From positions 1-12,508 of the forward strand of contig NZ_QRQC01000033.1 in assembly GCF_003475325.1 (NCBI RefSeq): a DNA stretch of 12,508 bases. Reading direction: 5' to 3'. How positions within the stretch are numbered: the first letter of the stretch is position 1; each line of letters starts with the position of its first letter. Source of the DNA: Collinsella sp. AF33-16. GTDB taxonomy: Bacteria > Actinomycetota > Coriobacteriia > Coriobacteriales > Coriobacteriaceae. Of this stretch, positions 6,739 through 12,163 are shown in pieces. Made by a program: the position numbers and the translations under genes. The notes under the pieces are model-generated. The model was not told the DNA's origin. It saw nothing but the letters and a program-made list of their open reading frames with translations, and made no database searches.

Positions 6739-6775
6739 GCAGGATGAGGAGCTTGCGAATATTTGGGTTAGATAG
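6725..6775 (+). pseudogene. Truncated HepT-like (DUF86 HEPN) toxin start
   Basis: ATG 6725 overlaps the 3' end of the MntA gene, the usual position of hepT. It reads MKRSKQDEELANIWVR before a TAG at 6773-6775. The charged first turn (KRSKQDEEL) fits the start of DUF86 HEPN proteins, which are normally about 110-140 residues. No RX4XH HEPN motif or other hepT sequence was found in the following 250 bases, so the remainder appears deleted rather than frameshifted. The loss of a toxin with the antitoxin retained is the expected order of decay. Recognition rests on position plus a very short peptide. Confidence 0.5.
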
Positions 6776-6883
6776 AACAGCTCGCCACCTTGGGTTAACG
6801 AGCGCGATTGCGGGGCTTCTTGACTCGTCTTGCATCGTTTTCCATTTATTTTTTTCCATTTATTTATATGCTTGTCCCAGAAT

Positions 6884-6987
6884 TTGGTCGTAAGGCGCGA
6901 CCAGCGGAATCAAAAGAAAGCCTACCGAGAAGATCTTGGTCGAAGAGCACGACCAGCGCAATCAAAACAATGCTCGCGGAGAAGGCG
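6884..6987 (+). repeat. Two tandem 52-bp repeats, each a hairpin
   Basis: Unit 1 (6884-6935) and unit 2 (6936-6987) share TTGGTCG, a 7-base loop, CGACCAGCG and AATCAAAA. Each forms the stem TGGTCG/CGACCA (6885-6890 with 6898-6903; 6937-6942 with 6950-6955). The loops differ (TAAGGCG and AAGAGCA) while the stems are conserved, which hints at selection for structure. The function is unknown. Confidence 0.65.
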
Positions 6988-7013
6988 CCTTCAATCGTTC
7001 TGGTTGAAGGCGC
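6985..7013. terminator. Inverted repeat at the 3' end of the AbiEii-like gene
   Basis: GCGCCTTCAA (6985-6994) pairs perfectly with TTGAAGGCGC (7004-7013) around a 9-base loop, 15 bases beyond the stop codon of the minus-strand gene. Neither strand has a T-tract, so terminator status is inferred from position. Confidence 0.5.
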
Positions 7014-7027
7014 GTCATGTATACGTG

Positions 7028-7777
7028 TTATCGCAAGTAAACGTCCTTCAGCACCTCAACGACCTGTTGCGCCCCAACACCCTTGATCCTGATTGTTTTG
7101 GGATCGACGGGGTCCGATTCGTAGGCCTCCATGAAGCGCCTCATGTCAGCAAGAACACCCTCGCTCATGGCGGGACGCTCGTTGCCCGCGAGCAAGGTGG
7201 CGAGGCGGCAGACGTCGTTACGGTGCTTCTTTACGCTCTTCTCATCGACTGCCTTTCCATCTGCACGCTTGGCAGACAGGTCGAGCCACGCCTTTGCTTT
7301 GAAGGGGATTAGTCCCTCGACCGACAAGGCAGCGACGCCGCCCGCCGATACTCTGTTCTCCACGAGCAATTTGTAGTACTCCTCGTCCAGCAGAATCGCA
7401 GAAAGACTAGAAACCTCCTCCCCGATGTGTATCGGCAAAAGGCCGGAATCCCCGTGGCGCAGGTTGATGTCGGTGCGTGCAAATAACTCCAGCATGGCGG
7501 GGAAGGCCGGGTCCTTCGGCTTAGAGAACCGGTAGAACTGCGGCTTCCCGCTACTCTTTTGTTTGTTCTCGTACCCGCCTTCCCGAACAAAGTCCCAGAA
7601 CACGCGGCCGAACTCAGGCGTCAGCGCCTCCACCAGTAGGACTAGATCGAGATCTTTCGTTGCCCTGAAATCTTGCCCGACCTCGCCGAACAGCAGGTCG
7701 CAGGCTCCGCCACCGATTAGGACATATTCGCCCTCGCGGCCCGCGAAGCGTTCCCTGAATTTATCGATTCCCTTCAT
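7028..7777 (-). CDS. AbiEii-like nucleotidyltransferase, probable toxin
   Basis: A 249-residue protein with a nucleotidyltransferase signature near the N-terminus: YVLIGGGACDLLF (18-30) followed by RATKDLDLVLL (38-48), that is a GG motif and a DxD pair (D42, D44). This pattern fits the AbiEii/MenT superfamily, whose members modify nucleic acids such as tRNA with nucleotides and act as toxins of type IV-like systems. The C-terminal half is helical, with a basic KAKAWLDLSAKRADGK segment. A TTG at 7789 extends the frame by four residues; ATG 7777 is preferred. It overlaps the 3' end of the upstream winged-helix gene by 17 bases, so the two are translationally coupled, regulator or antitoxin first. 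A housekeeping nucleotidyltransferase role is less likely given this pairing. Confidence 0.8.
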   Translation of the reverse strand: MKGIDKFRERFAGREGEYVLIGGGACDLLFGEVGQDFRATKDLDLVLLVEALTPEFGRVFWDFVREGGYENKQKSSGKPQFYRFSKPKDPAFPAMLELFARTDINLRHGDSGLLPIHIGEEVSSLSAILLDEEYYKLLVENRVSAGGVAALSVEGLIPFKAKAWLDLSAKRADGKAVDEKSVKKHRNDVCRLATLLAGNERPAMSEGVLADMRRFMEAYESDPVDPKTIRIKGVGAQQVVEVLKDVYLR

Positions 7778-8750
7778 AATCAACCCCAAGCACTCGATTC
7801 AGGACGTACTCGATCTCGCCCGCGACGCGTGGGTCGTCCCTCATATCGTCGGGAAGGGATAGGATGGCGGAAAGCGGGTCGACAATACACCCGGGCGCTG
7901 GCTCGGGCTCGTAGCGTAGCACCTGCACTACGCACGCGGGCTCCTCTGGTTCGTCGAATCCAGCGTTACGTGCACCGGTCGCCAGCCCTAGGACGCGCTC
8001 TTGCGCTTTGGTCGCGGTGAAAGTCGGCCAGGGGTCGTCCTGCAGCATCGAGATCTCACTCAGCGCCGAAACTCCTCCTGGTGGAAGGCCCACATCGGGT
8101 ACGCGGGTCAGGCGATGCTCCCTTGCGACCGGACTTGCCATGTATGGCTCAAGCCGCCGCCACAGCGCCATCTTATTCCGGTCAGGGCGTAGGACCCGTC
8201 GGCGCCCTTCGGACACGATGATCGAGGGGTCGACAGCAGCGAGTTCATCGAACGCGCGCGAGACGGTCATCTTTGCTACGGCGAGAACGTTCGCCGCCTG
8301 AGTTACGTTGGCTCCGTCGAGTTCACCGTAGAGCGCCATGATGGCGAGACGCTGCGCCTGGGGCGAGAGCATCTCGATGCTCACCTGCTTACGGCCGCCC
8401 GCATGGCTCTTGCCGCCATTCAGAGCGACTCCCAGGAACGGTAGGTACACCTGCTTGTCTGTAGCTACAAAGGCGAGGCCGGCCTCAAGCATTCGCTCGA
8501 CCCTATAGCCCGTGGCGCTCTCGAGAGCGAAAGCCACGGGAATCCCCAGAGCTGTCTCCAGCGTGTTGCGGTGTTTCGCCATGGTCTTCACCGTCGCGTT
8601 CTCGATGGGGAAAGCCATCACGAACGGCACACCGAAGGCGGTCCACCGCTCAAGGGAGTACAACCCCCTCAGATACAGGGGAAGCCCCGAGACGTCAACG
8701 GGCTCACGCTCAACTTTCGAATGCAGCATCTTCTCAACGAATTCCCGCAT
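7761..8750 (-). CDS. Winged-helix regulator, AbiEi-like antitoxin of the nucleotidyltransferase
   Basis: A 329-residue protein. Residues 1-125 form an alpha/beta domain of unknown type (KMLHSKVEREPVDVSGLPLY, VPFVMAFPIENATVKTM). Residues 130-190 form a MarR-like winged helix: QAQRLAIMALYG, then the helix-turn-helix VTQAANVLAVAKMTVSRAFDE (149-169), then a wing around EGRRRVL. The rest is acidic and helical. The frame opens at 8792, but ATG 8750 is the start: it has a perfect AAGGAGG six bases upstream, and the longer form would begin inside the operator repeats. It precedes and overlaps the nucleotidyltransferase gene, the order expected for an autoregulating antitoxin. TGTAACAT repeats just upstream are its likely operator. 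AbiEi-like describes its role; sequence identity to classic AbiEi was not established. Confidence 0.78.
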   Translation of the reverse strand: MREFVEKMLHSKVEREPVDVSGLPLYLRGLYSLERWTAFGVPFVMAFPIENATVKTMAKHRNTLETALGIPVAFALESATGYRVERMLEAGLAFVATDKQVYLPFLGVALNGGKSHAGGRKQVSIEMLSPQAQRLAIMALYGELDGANVTQAANVLAVAKMTVSRAFDELAAVDPSIIVSEGRRRVLRPDRNKMALWRRLEPYMASPVAREHRLTRVPDVGLPPGGVSALSEISMLQDDPWPTFTATKAQERVLGLATGARNAGFDEPEEPACVVQVLRYEPEPAPGCIVDPLSAILSLPDDMRDDPRVAGEIEYVLNRVLGVDYEGNR

Positions 8751-8764
8751 GCCTCGCCTCCTTG

Positions 8765-8826
8765 TGTAACATGCTATTTTGAAATGTAACATTAATGATG
8801 TTACAAGGCAAACTATTAAGTTACAT
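8765..8826 (-). promoter_or_regulatory. TGTAACAT operator array upstream of the regulator gene
   Basis: TGTAACAT occurs at 8765-8772 and 8785-8792 (20 bases apart, two helical turns). It recurs inverted as ATGTTACA at 8798-8805, and once more inverted as TTACAT at 8821-8826. 8785-8805 is a perfect 8-bp dyad with a 5-base centre. On the minus strand TTGCCT, 17 bases, then TACATT is a possible promoter embedded in the array, so bound regulator would block it. Confidence 0.7.
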
Positions 8827-9003
8827 ATAAAGACGCCCTGTGTATGCTACCGTTTCAAACCCGGCAAAACCCAAAGCGAGTGCAAGTGGCGTGTTCTCCA
8901 CACTCGCCAAGACCGCCGACAACCACTGAATTGCCATGGCCTTGGTGCTGTTCACACTAGGAAAGCATTCATCGCAATCGCACGCCGTTGTTGTTGTGAC
9001 TCA
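8827..9003. other. Intergenic spacer between operator and repeat copy 2
   Basis: No convincing gene. A frame open from 8779 runs through this spacer into the repeat but has no ribosome site and no family resemblance. GCGAGTG (8876-8882) and CACTCGC (8901-8907) can form a weak hairpin. Nothing else is seen. Confidence 0.4.
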
Positions 9004-9274
9004 TTTCCGGAAGTGTGTGGAGGGGGGGGATCGGAACCCGCCGAGCGCAACCAAATTTTTACGTACAAAACCGCAGGTCACGGAAGCATAAAACCAGGGT
9101 CTGGTCGACAGATCTCGGTTTTTCCCCGCATTTCCGAATACTCAAAACGGAAGTATGCGGCAAATTCCGGAACCCCCGACCACACCGCCCTTTTGGCGCA
9201 AAGAAGCCGCAGGTAGAAGCGTTGATGTGCTCCAGCGTGGTCAACAAGTCTGAATTTTGCCGCATACTTCCGGA
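9004..9274. repeat. Dispersed composite repeat, copy 2
   Basis: About 271 bases aligned to copy 1 (5763-6026) in the same orientation. The box order is again forward, reverse, forward, reverse: 9005-9020, 9124-9138, 9148-9166 and 9253-9272. The last two form a 19-bp near-perfect inverted repeat with one extra A. The first and last boxes also make inverted ends (TCCGGAAGTGTGTGG versus TCCGGAAGTATGCGG). Between the boxes sequence is less conserved, apart from AGATCTCGGTTT and GCGGCAAATTCCGGAACCCC. It lies in the divergent gap between the regulator pair and the DUF3990 operon. Confidence 0.8.
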
Positions 9275-9341
9275 CTCGGAGAGTCTTAGAAGCCGGTATT
9301 GAACTCAAACTCGATTCCATACACCCTTTTGCTCTCTGAAT

Positions 9342-9394
9342 ACAGGTATCGCCCTAGCGATAGTGTGCTATACTATCGCTAGGGCGATACCTGT
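9342..9394 (+). promoter_or_regulatory. Double-dyad operator and promoter of the DUF3990-XRE-Fic operon
   Basis: A perfect 23-bp inverted repeat (9342-9364 and 9372-9394) with a 7-base centre. Each arm itself contains a 16-bp dyad, TATCGCCCTAGCGATA (9347-9362) and TATCGCTAGGGCGATA (9374-9389), so there are two dimer sites whose centres are 27 bases apart. TATACT (9369-9374) lies between them as the likely -10; the -35 is poor. A repressor bound at both sites would cover the promoter. The XRE protein of the operon is the obvious candidate. Confidence 0.85.
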
Positions 9395-9406
9395 TAGGAG
9401 ACTCGC

Positions 9407-10075
9407 GTGGAACTGTGGCATGGTTCTCAGAAGATCATTGAGACTCCCCAGATTGGCCTGGGGAAAGTCCATAACGACTATGGACAGGGATTCTATTGCA
9501 CAGAGAGCCTCAACCTTGCAAGGGAATGGGCATGCTCTAGGGACGCAGACGGCTTTGCAAATCGATATGAACTCGACATGGCCGATCTCAAGGTACTCGA
9601 CCTGCTATCGCCGCAATATTCAGTTCTGCATTGGATAGCGTTGCTTGTAGAGCATCGTTCATTCCGAAAGGACACCGCCGTCGCTGTGGGGGCATGCGAA
9701 TACCTTCGCGATCATTTTTTGCCAGATGCTAACGCTTACGATGTGATTAGAGGATGGCGTGCGGATGACTCGTACTTCAGCTATGCCAGGGCGTTTGTAA
9801 ACAATACGATCACCATTGACCAGCTCGGTCGAGCTATGAGGCTCGGTAACCCTGGAGAACAGATTGTGCTCAAAAGCGAGCGCGCGTTTAAGAGCATTCG
9901 TTTTGCTGGATTTGAACGTGCGCCACAAGCTCTATATGGCCCATTGGCCAAGGACCGAGATGAGTTGGCAAGGGCGCAGTATCGGGAATTGCTTACCGAA
10001 AACCCGTTTGAGGGAATTCGTATCGTCGATATCGTTCGAGAGGGGATGACAGAAAATGACCCACGCCTACAGTGA
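9407..10075 (+). CDS. DUF3990-domain protein, candidate ADP-ribosyltransferase-like toxin
   Basis: A 222-residue protein. The N-terminus carries the DUF3990 hallmark ELWHGS (2-7), then KVHNDYGQGFYCTES (20-34) and a conserved tryptophan at 41 (REWA). Histidine at 5 and tyrosine at 30 sit where ADP-ribosyltransferase folds place NAD-binding residues, so an ART-like activity is inferred; it has not been shown for this protein. GTG 9407 is fixed by TAGGAG six bases upstream (9395-9400). It is the first gene of an operon with a double-dyad operator, and its 3' end overlaps the XRE gene by 20 bases, the layout of a type II TA pair with the toxin first. The C-terminus (residues about 130-222) is helical and unrecognised. 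The target is unknown. Confidence 0.82.
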   Translation: MELWHGSQKIIETPQIGLGKVHNDYGQGFYCTESLNLAREWACSRDADGFANRYELDMADLKVLDLLSPQYSVLHWIALLVEHRSFRKDTAVAVGACEYLRDHFLPDANAYDVIRGWRADDSYFSYARAFVNNTITIDQLGRAMRLGNPGEQIVLKSERAFKSIRFAGFERAPQALYGPLAKDRDELARAQYRELLTENPFEGIRIVDIVREGMTENDPRLQ

Positions 10076-10745
10076 GATGTATCTCGAGGATGCCATGAGA
10101 ACGCTGGGCGAGGCAGTCGATTTCGCCCTCTGCGACCAAGGTTTGAATCCAGCCGAGCTGACGGCGATCCTGTCGAACACTATTGAGATGAAACAGTTTG
10201 AGCGCGGTATGCCTCGTGTCGTCTGCGGCATGACGGGCGACGAGCTCGCGCGCGAAATTATCGCTCGGGCGGGGCTAAAGCCTGCCGAATGCAGGGAGAC
10301 CTATCCGTTCGACCGTTCGCCTCAGTATTGGGCGGGCTGGGTTTTGGCCTATACGCAATGGGTAAGCAGCCTGGGCTTTAGCGAACTACTTGAAGTCGCC
10401 CCACTCGATTGGATAATCGGTTCGTGCCATCCGCTTCTCGAAGCTTCCGAAGACAAATTCGCCCAGATTGTCATCGATAAATGGAACAAAGCCCAGGCAG
10501 ACAAAAAGGGCCTCAAGGCGGCACGAAAGGCGGCCGGCCTAACGCAAAAACAGCTGGCCGCCCAATCGGGGGTTAAACTTCGCGCTATACAGCTCTACGA
10601 ACAGAATCAGCTGGATTTACGCCGCGCCTCGGTCTCTTCGGCATTGGCGCTCGCAAACACCCTAAGCTGCGCCATCGAAGACCTCGTCTGGCAACCGATC
10701 GCCCTGGAGTACGACTCGCGGGCTATTCCGTCCGAAAGGCTATAG
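10056..10745 (+). CDS. XRE-family antitoxin/regulator with N-terminal toxin-binding domain
   Basis: A 229-residue two-part protein. Residues 1-125 contain the motif KQFERGMPRVVCGMTGDELA (46-65), which I recognise from small proteins encoded beside DUF3990-type toxins; it probably binds the toxin. Residues 152-211 are an XRE/Cro helix-turn-helix (GLTQKQLAAQSGVKLRAIQL in the core) with the typical LALANTLSCAIEDLV ending. ATG 10056 lies inside the end of the toxin gene, with GAGAGGGG at 10038-10045, so translation is coupled. It probably neutralises the toxin and represses the operon by binding the two 16-bp dyads at 9347-9362 and 9374-9389. The fusion of a toxin-binding part to an HTH matches the usual type II antitoxin design. 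Confidence 0.83.
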   Translation: MTHAYSEMYLEDAMRTLGEAVDFALCDQGLNPAELTAILSNTIEMKQFERGMPRVVCGMTGDELAREIIARAGLKPAECRETYPFDRSPQYWAGWVLAYTQWVSSLGFSELLEVAPLDWIIGSCHPLLEASEDKFAQIVIDKWNKAQADKKGLKAARKAAGLTQKQLAAQSGVKLRAIQLYEQNQLDLRRASVSSALALANTLSCAIEDLVWQPIALEYDSRAIPSERL

Positions 10746-10756
10746 AGGAGGCAGAC

Positions 10757-10942
10757 ATGCCTTGGAACTACGTTCAACAAGATGACGGAGCTGATTGCGT
10801 TGCTCAAGAAGATCATTCATCTGCGCTCGAGGTAAATTCAGCATCTCCGAATTTGCTCGACGGCGTCACGTCAATCGACGAAGCTATTCGGCAGACCATA
10901 GCGGGCATGCCCAACGCGCTCAAGCTCTTGGAGAACTCATGA
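10757..10942 (+). CDS. Small YVQxDDG-family protein, candidate Fic antitoxin
   Basis: A 61-residue protein. ATG 10757 is preceded by GAGGAGG. It opens MPWNYVQQDDG, nearly the same as the protein at 6132, and the similarity extends to the DNA around the ribosome site (AGGAGGCAG then start codon). The middle is divergent and shorter. The end, TSIDEAIRQTIAGMPNALKLLE, is a predicted helix. Its TGA overlaps the ATG of the Fic gene, so the two are coupled, and its size and position are those of a Fic/Doc antitoxin. The canonical (S/T)xxxE(G/N) inhibitory helix of class I Fic systems is not evident, so an antitoxin role rests on context. It could also be a degenerate form of the longer 92-residue homologue. 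Confidence 0.72.
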   Translation: MPWNYVQQDDGADCVAQEDHSSALEVNSASPNLLDGVTSIDEAIRQTIAGMPNALKLLENS

Positions 10943-11454
10943 TGGCGGCTATGCAGCGGAGCGCTCATCCGTTCGTGCCGCTCGTGCTCGATGATACCGG
11001 TTCGCTCGAAGCTATGGCCGCGGCCGCGATGCGCCTACACAGGACGCTGATGACGGTCGGGCGCTGCTATACAACCGACGCCACAGGCGACCGGGCCGCG
11101 CTTGAGCTTGGACGCGTCGAGTCCGTACTTGCGGGTGCATTCTGTACAATATTCGGTCAATCGCCGGCCGATCGCTTCGCAGACATCTTTGACCAGGTCA
11201 CCTACGTGGCAGAGCACATGGTCAGGGACCACATCTTCGAGGACGGTAACAAACGTACCAGCCTTATCTACGCATTGTCCGTCTTAAGGTTCGCCGGCAC
11301 TCCGGTCGTGCTGTCCGACAGCCCCGAGCCCAAAGACAACCAGTACTATGCCTGGATCCAGGACCTCGTATCCGGAAACCGTACGACCAGCGGGCTCGCC
11401 GAGGAGCTGCGCCGCGGTTGCATTGCGGGCATAGGCGACCCGTCGCACGTATAG
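10939..11454 (+). CDS. Fic/Doc-family toxin
   Basis: A 171-residue Fic-fold protein with the active-site motif HIFEDGNKRT (98-107) intact: H98, F100, D102, G103, N104, R106. The GNKRT form with SLIYALSVLRFAG after it is closer to Doc/death-on-curing proteins than to AMPylating Fic proteins, which have a second arginine (GNGRxxR). Doc phosphorylates EF-Tu and stops translation. Whether this enzyme transfers phosphate or AMP cannot be decided. The frame is open from 10795, but ATG 10939 is chosen because it overlaps the stop of the upstream small gene (ATGATG/TGA) and gives the normal Doc-like length. No inhibitory helix is visible within the protein, so an external antitoxin is expected. It is the last gene of the four-gene operon. 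Confidence 0.85.
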   Translation: MMAAMQRSAHPFVPLVLDDTGSLEAMAAAAMRLHRTLMTVGRCYTTDATGDRAALELGRVESVLAGAFCTIFGQSPADRFADIFDQVTYVAEHMVRDHIFEDGNKRTSLIYALSVLRFAGTPVVLSDSPEPKDNQYYAWIQDLVSGNRTTSGLAEELRRGCIAGIGDPSHV

Positions 11455-11694
11455 AATCAAAGCATCTGCACGCCGGTTATTGAATTGATTGGACACCACA
11501 TGGAGATCCCCAGCGCCCTGTGCTGCCACCCCGAGACCTCGTGGATCAAGCGGTAAATGGTGGTTTAGCTGCTGGTTTGCTGGACGCCTTGTTTGTGATG
11601 GAACGGCATGTGCCCAAGAATTTGAATTCGAGGGCAAAAAGTTCTTGGTAAACAACGCGAGGCTATGATAGTATCTCTTTTGCCGAAAGGCGAC
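11455..11694. other. Gap between the Fic gene and tRNA-Val, with tRNA promoter
   Basis: No gene or clear terminator is seen. Near its right end TTGGTA (11645-11650) and TAGTAT (11669-11674), 18 bases apart, make a plausible promoter for the tRNA, starting about 14 bases before the mature 5' end. Confidence 0.5.
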
Positions 11695-11769
11695 GGGCGA
11701 TTGGCTCAGGGGTAGAGCATATCCTTCACACGGATGGGGTCACAAGTTCGAATCTTGTATCGCCCACCA
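11695..11769 (+). tRNA. tRNA-Val (anticodon CAC)
   Basis: A 75-base cloverleaf with encoded CCA. The acceptor stem GGGCGAT pairs with ATCGCCC, and the D arm is GCTC/GAGC. The anticodon stem TATCC/GGATG encloses the loop TTCACAC with anticodon CAC at 11727-11729. The T arm is ACAAG-TTCGAAT-CTTGT. It reads GUG valine codons. A strong terminator follows 11 bases downstream, so it is a single-gene unit. tRNA 3' ends are common integration sites, and candidate integrase repeats lie just downstream. Confidence 0.96.
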
Positions 11770-11780
11770 TCTAAAGCGCA

Positions 11781-11815
11781 GGTCAGAGGAGTTAAGCCTC
11801 TGGCCTTTTTCTTTT
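11781..11815 (+). terminator. Intrinsic terminator of tRNA-Val
   Basis: GGTCAGAGG (11781-11789) pairs with CCTCTGGCC (11797-11805, one G-U pair) around a 7-base loop, followed by TTTTTCTTTTT. Confidence 0.92.
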
Positions 11816-11851
11816 TGACATCAAGCTTGACACCAAAACTGACACCAAAAT
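11816..11851. repeat. Three tandem 12-bp repeats, candidate integrase arm-type sites
   Basis: TGACATCAAGCT (11816), TGACACCAAAAC (11828) and TGACACCAAAAT (11840) follow one another at an exact 12-base period, starting 46 bases past the tRNA 3' end. Short tandem direct repeats beside a tRNA attachment site are typical arm-type binding sites of tyrosine integrases. No integrase gene is in the window, so this may be a scar or the edge of an element further right. Confidence 0.55.
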
Positions 11852-12163
11852 CAAATCGTAGTCATCTAAGGCGTCATTTTATATCGCACCCTTTTTGCTG
11901 ACGTCATTGCACGTTTTGTATATAACGCATGCGTATTTTCATTGAATTACCCATATGATACGAGCGCAAATGTGGAGACAGGGACCACACGCCCAGAGCT
12001 CCTTCCAGCGGATTTCTATCACACGAGGGATTTTTGGCAGAACTCGTCAAGCTATTGGCCAGCGTTTGGTCAGCTTCCGGTACTTACCCGCATGATGCCC
12101 CAGTAGATAATCGGCGATGTCCGCAATCCGCACGGCCCGCGGCCGAAACCAGGGGAGGCGCAA
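11852..12163. other. Intergenic stretch after the tRNA
   Basis: No convincing gene. AT-rich at first (11852-11960), then GC-rich. A frame open from 12034 runs out of frame over the start of the next gene and has no ribosome site. TGACGTCA (11899-11906) and ACGCATGCGT (11927-11936) are palindromes of possible regulatory use. A purine-rich AGGGGAGG at 12151-12158 is the ribosome site of the next gene. Confidence 0.4.

Larger units (their letters stand above)
6776..7027. other. Non-coding stretch with T-rich tracts and hairpin repeats
   Basis: No gene is seen. It contains the breakpoint of the hepT remnant, a T-rich segment with a repeated TTTCCATTTATTT (6839-6872), two tandem 52-bp hairpin repeats and a 10-bp inverted repeat next to the end of the minus-strand gene. 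TTGACT (6820-6825), 17-18 bases before ATTTAT (6844-6849), could be a weak rightward promoter for a small RNA over the tandem repeats. Confidence 0.4.

Noticed and set aside
6884..6987. CRISPR array
   Set aside because: Only two units, directly adjacent with no distinct spacers, and no cas gene in the window.
8779..9320. Frames on both strands across 8779-9320
   Set aside because: They run through the operator, spacer and repeat copy 2 without ribosome sites or any recognisable domain.
10795..10938. Longer start for the Fic protein
   Set aside because: It would run out of frame over almost the whole upstream small gene. ATG 10939 overlaps that gene's stop and gives the usual Fic/Doc length.
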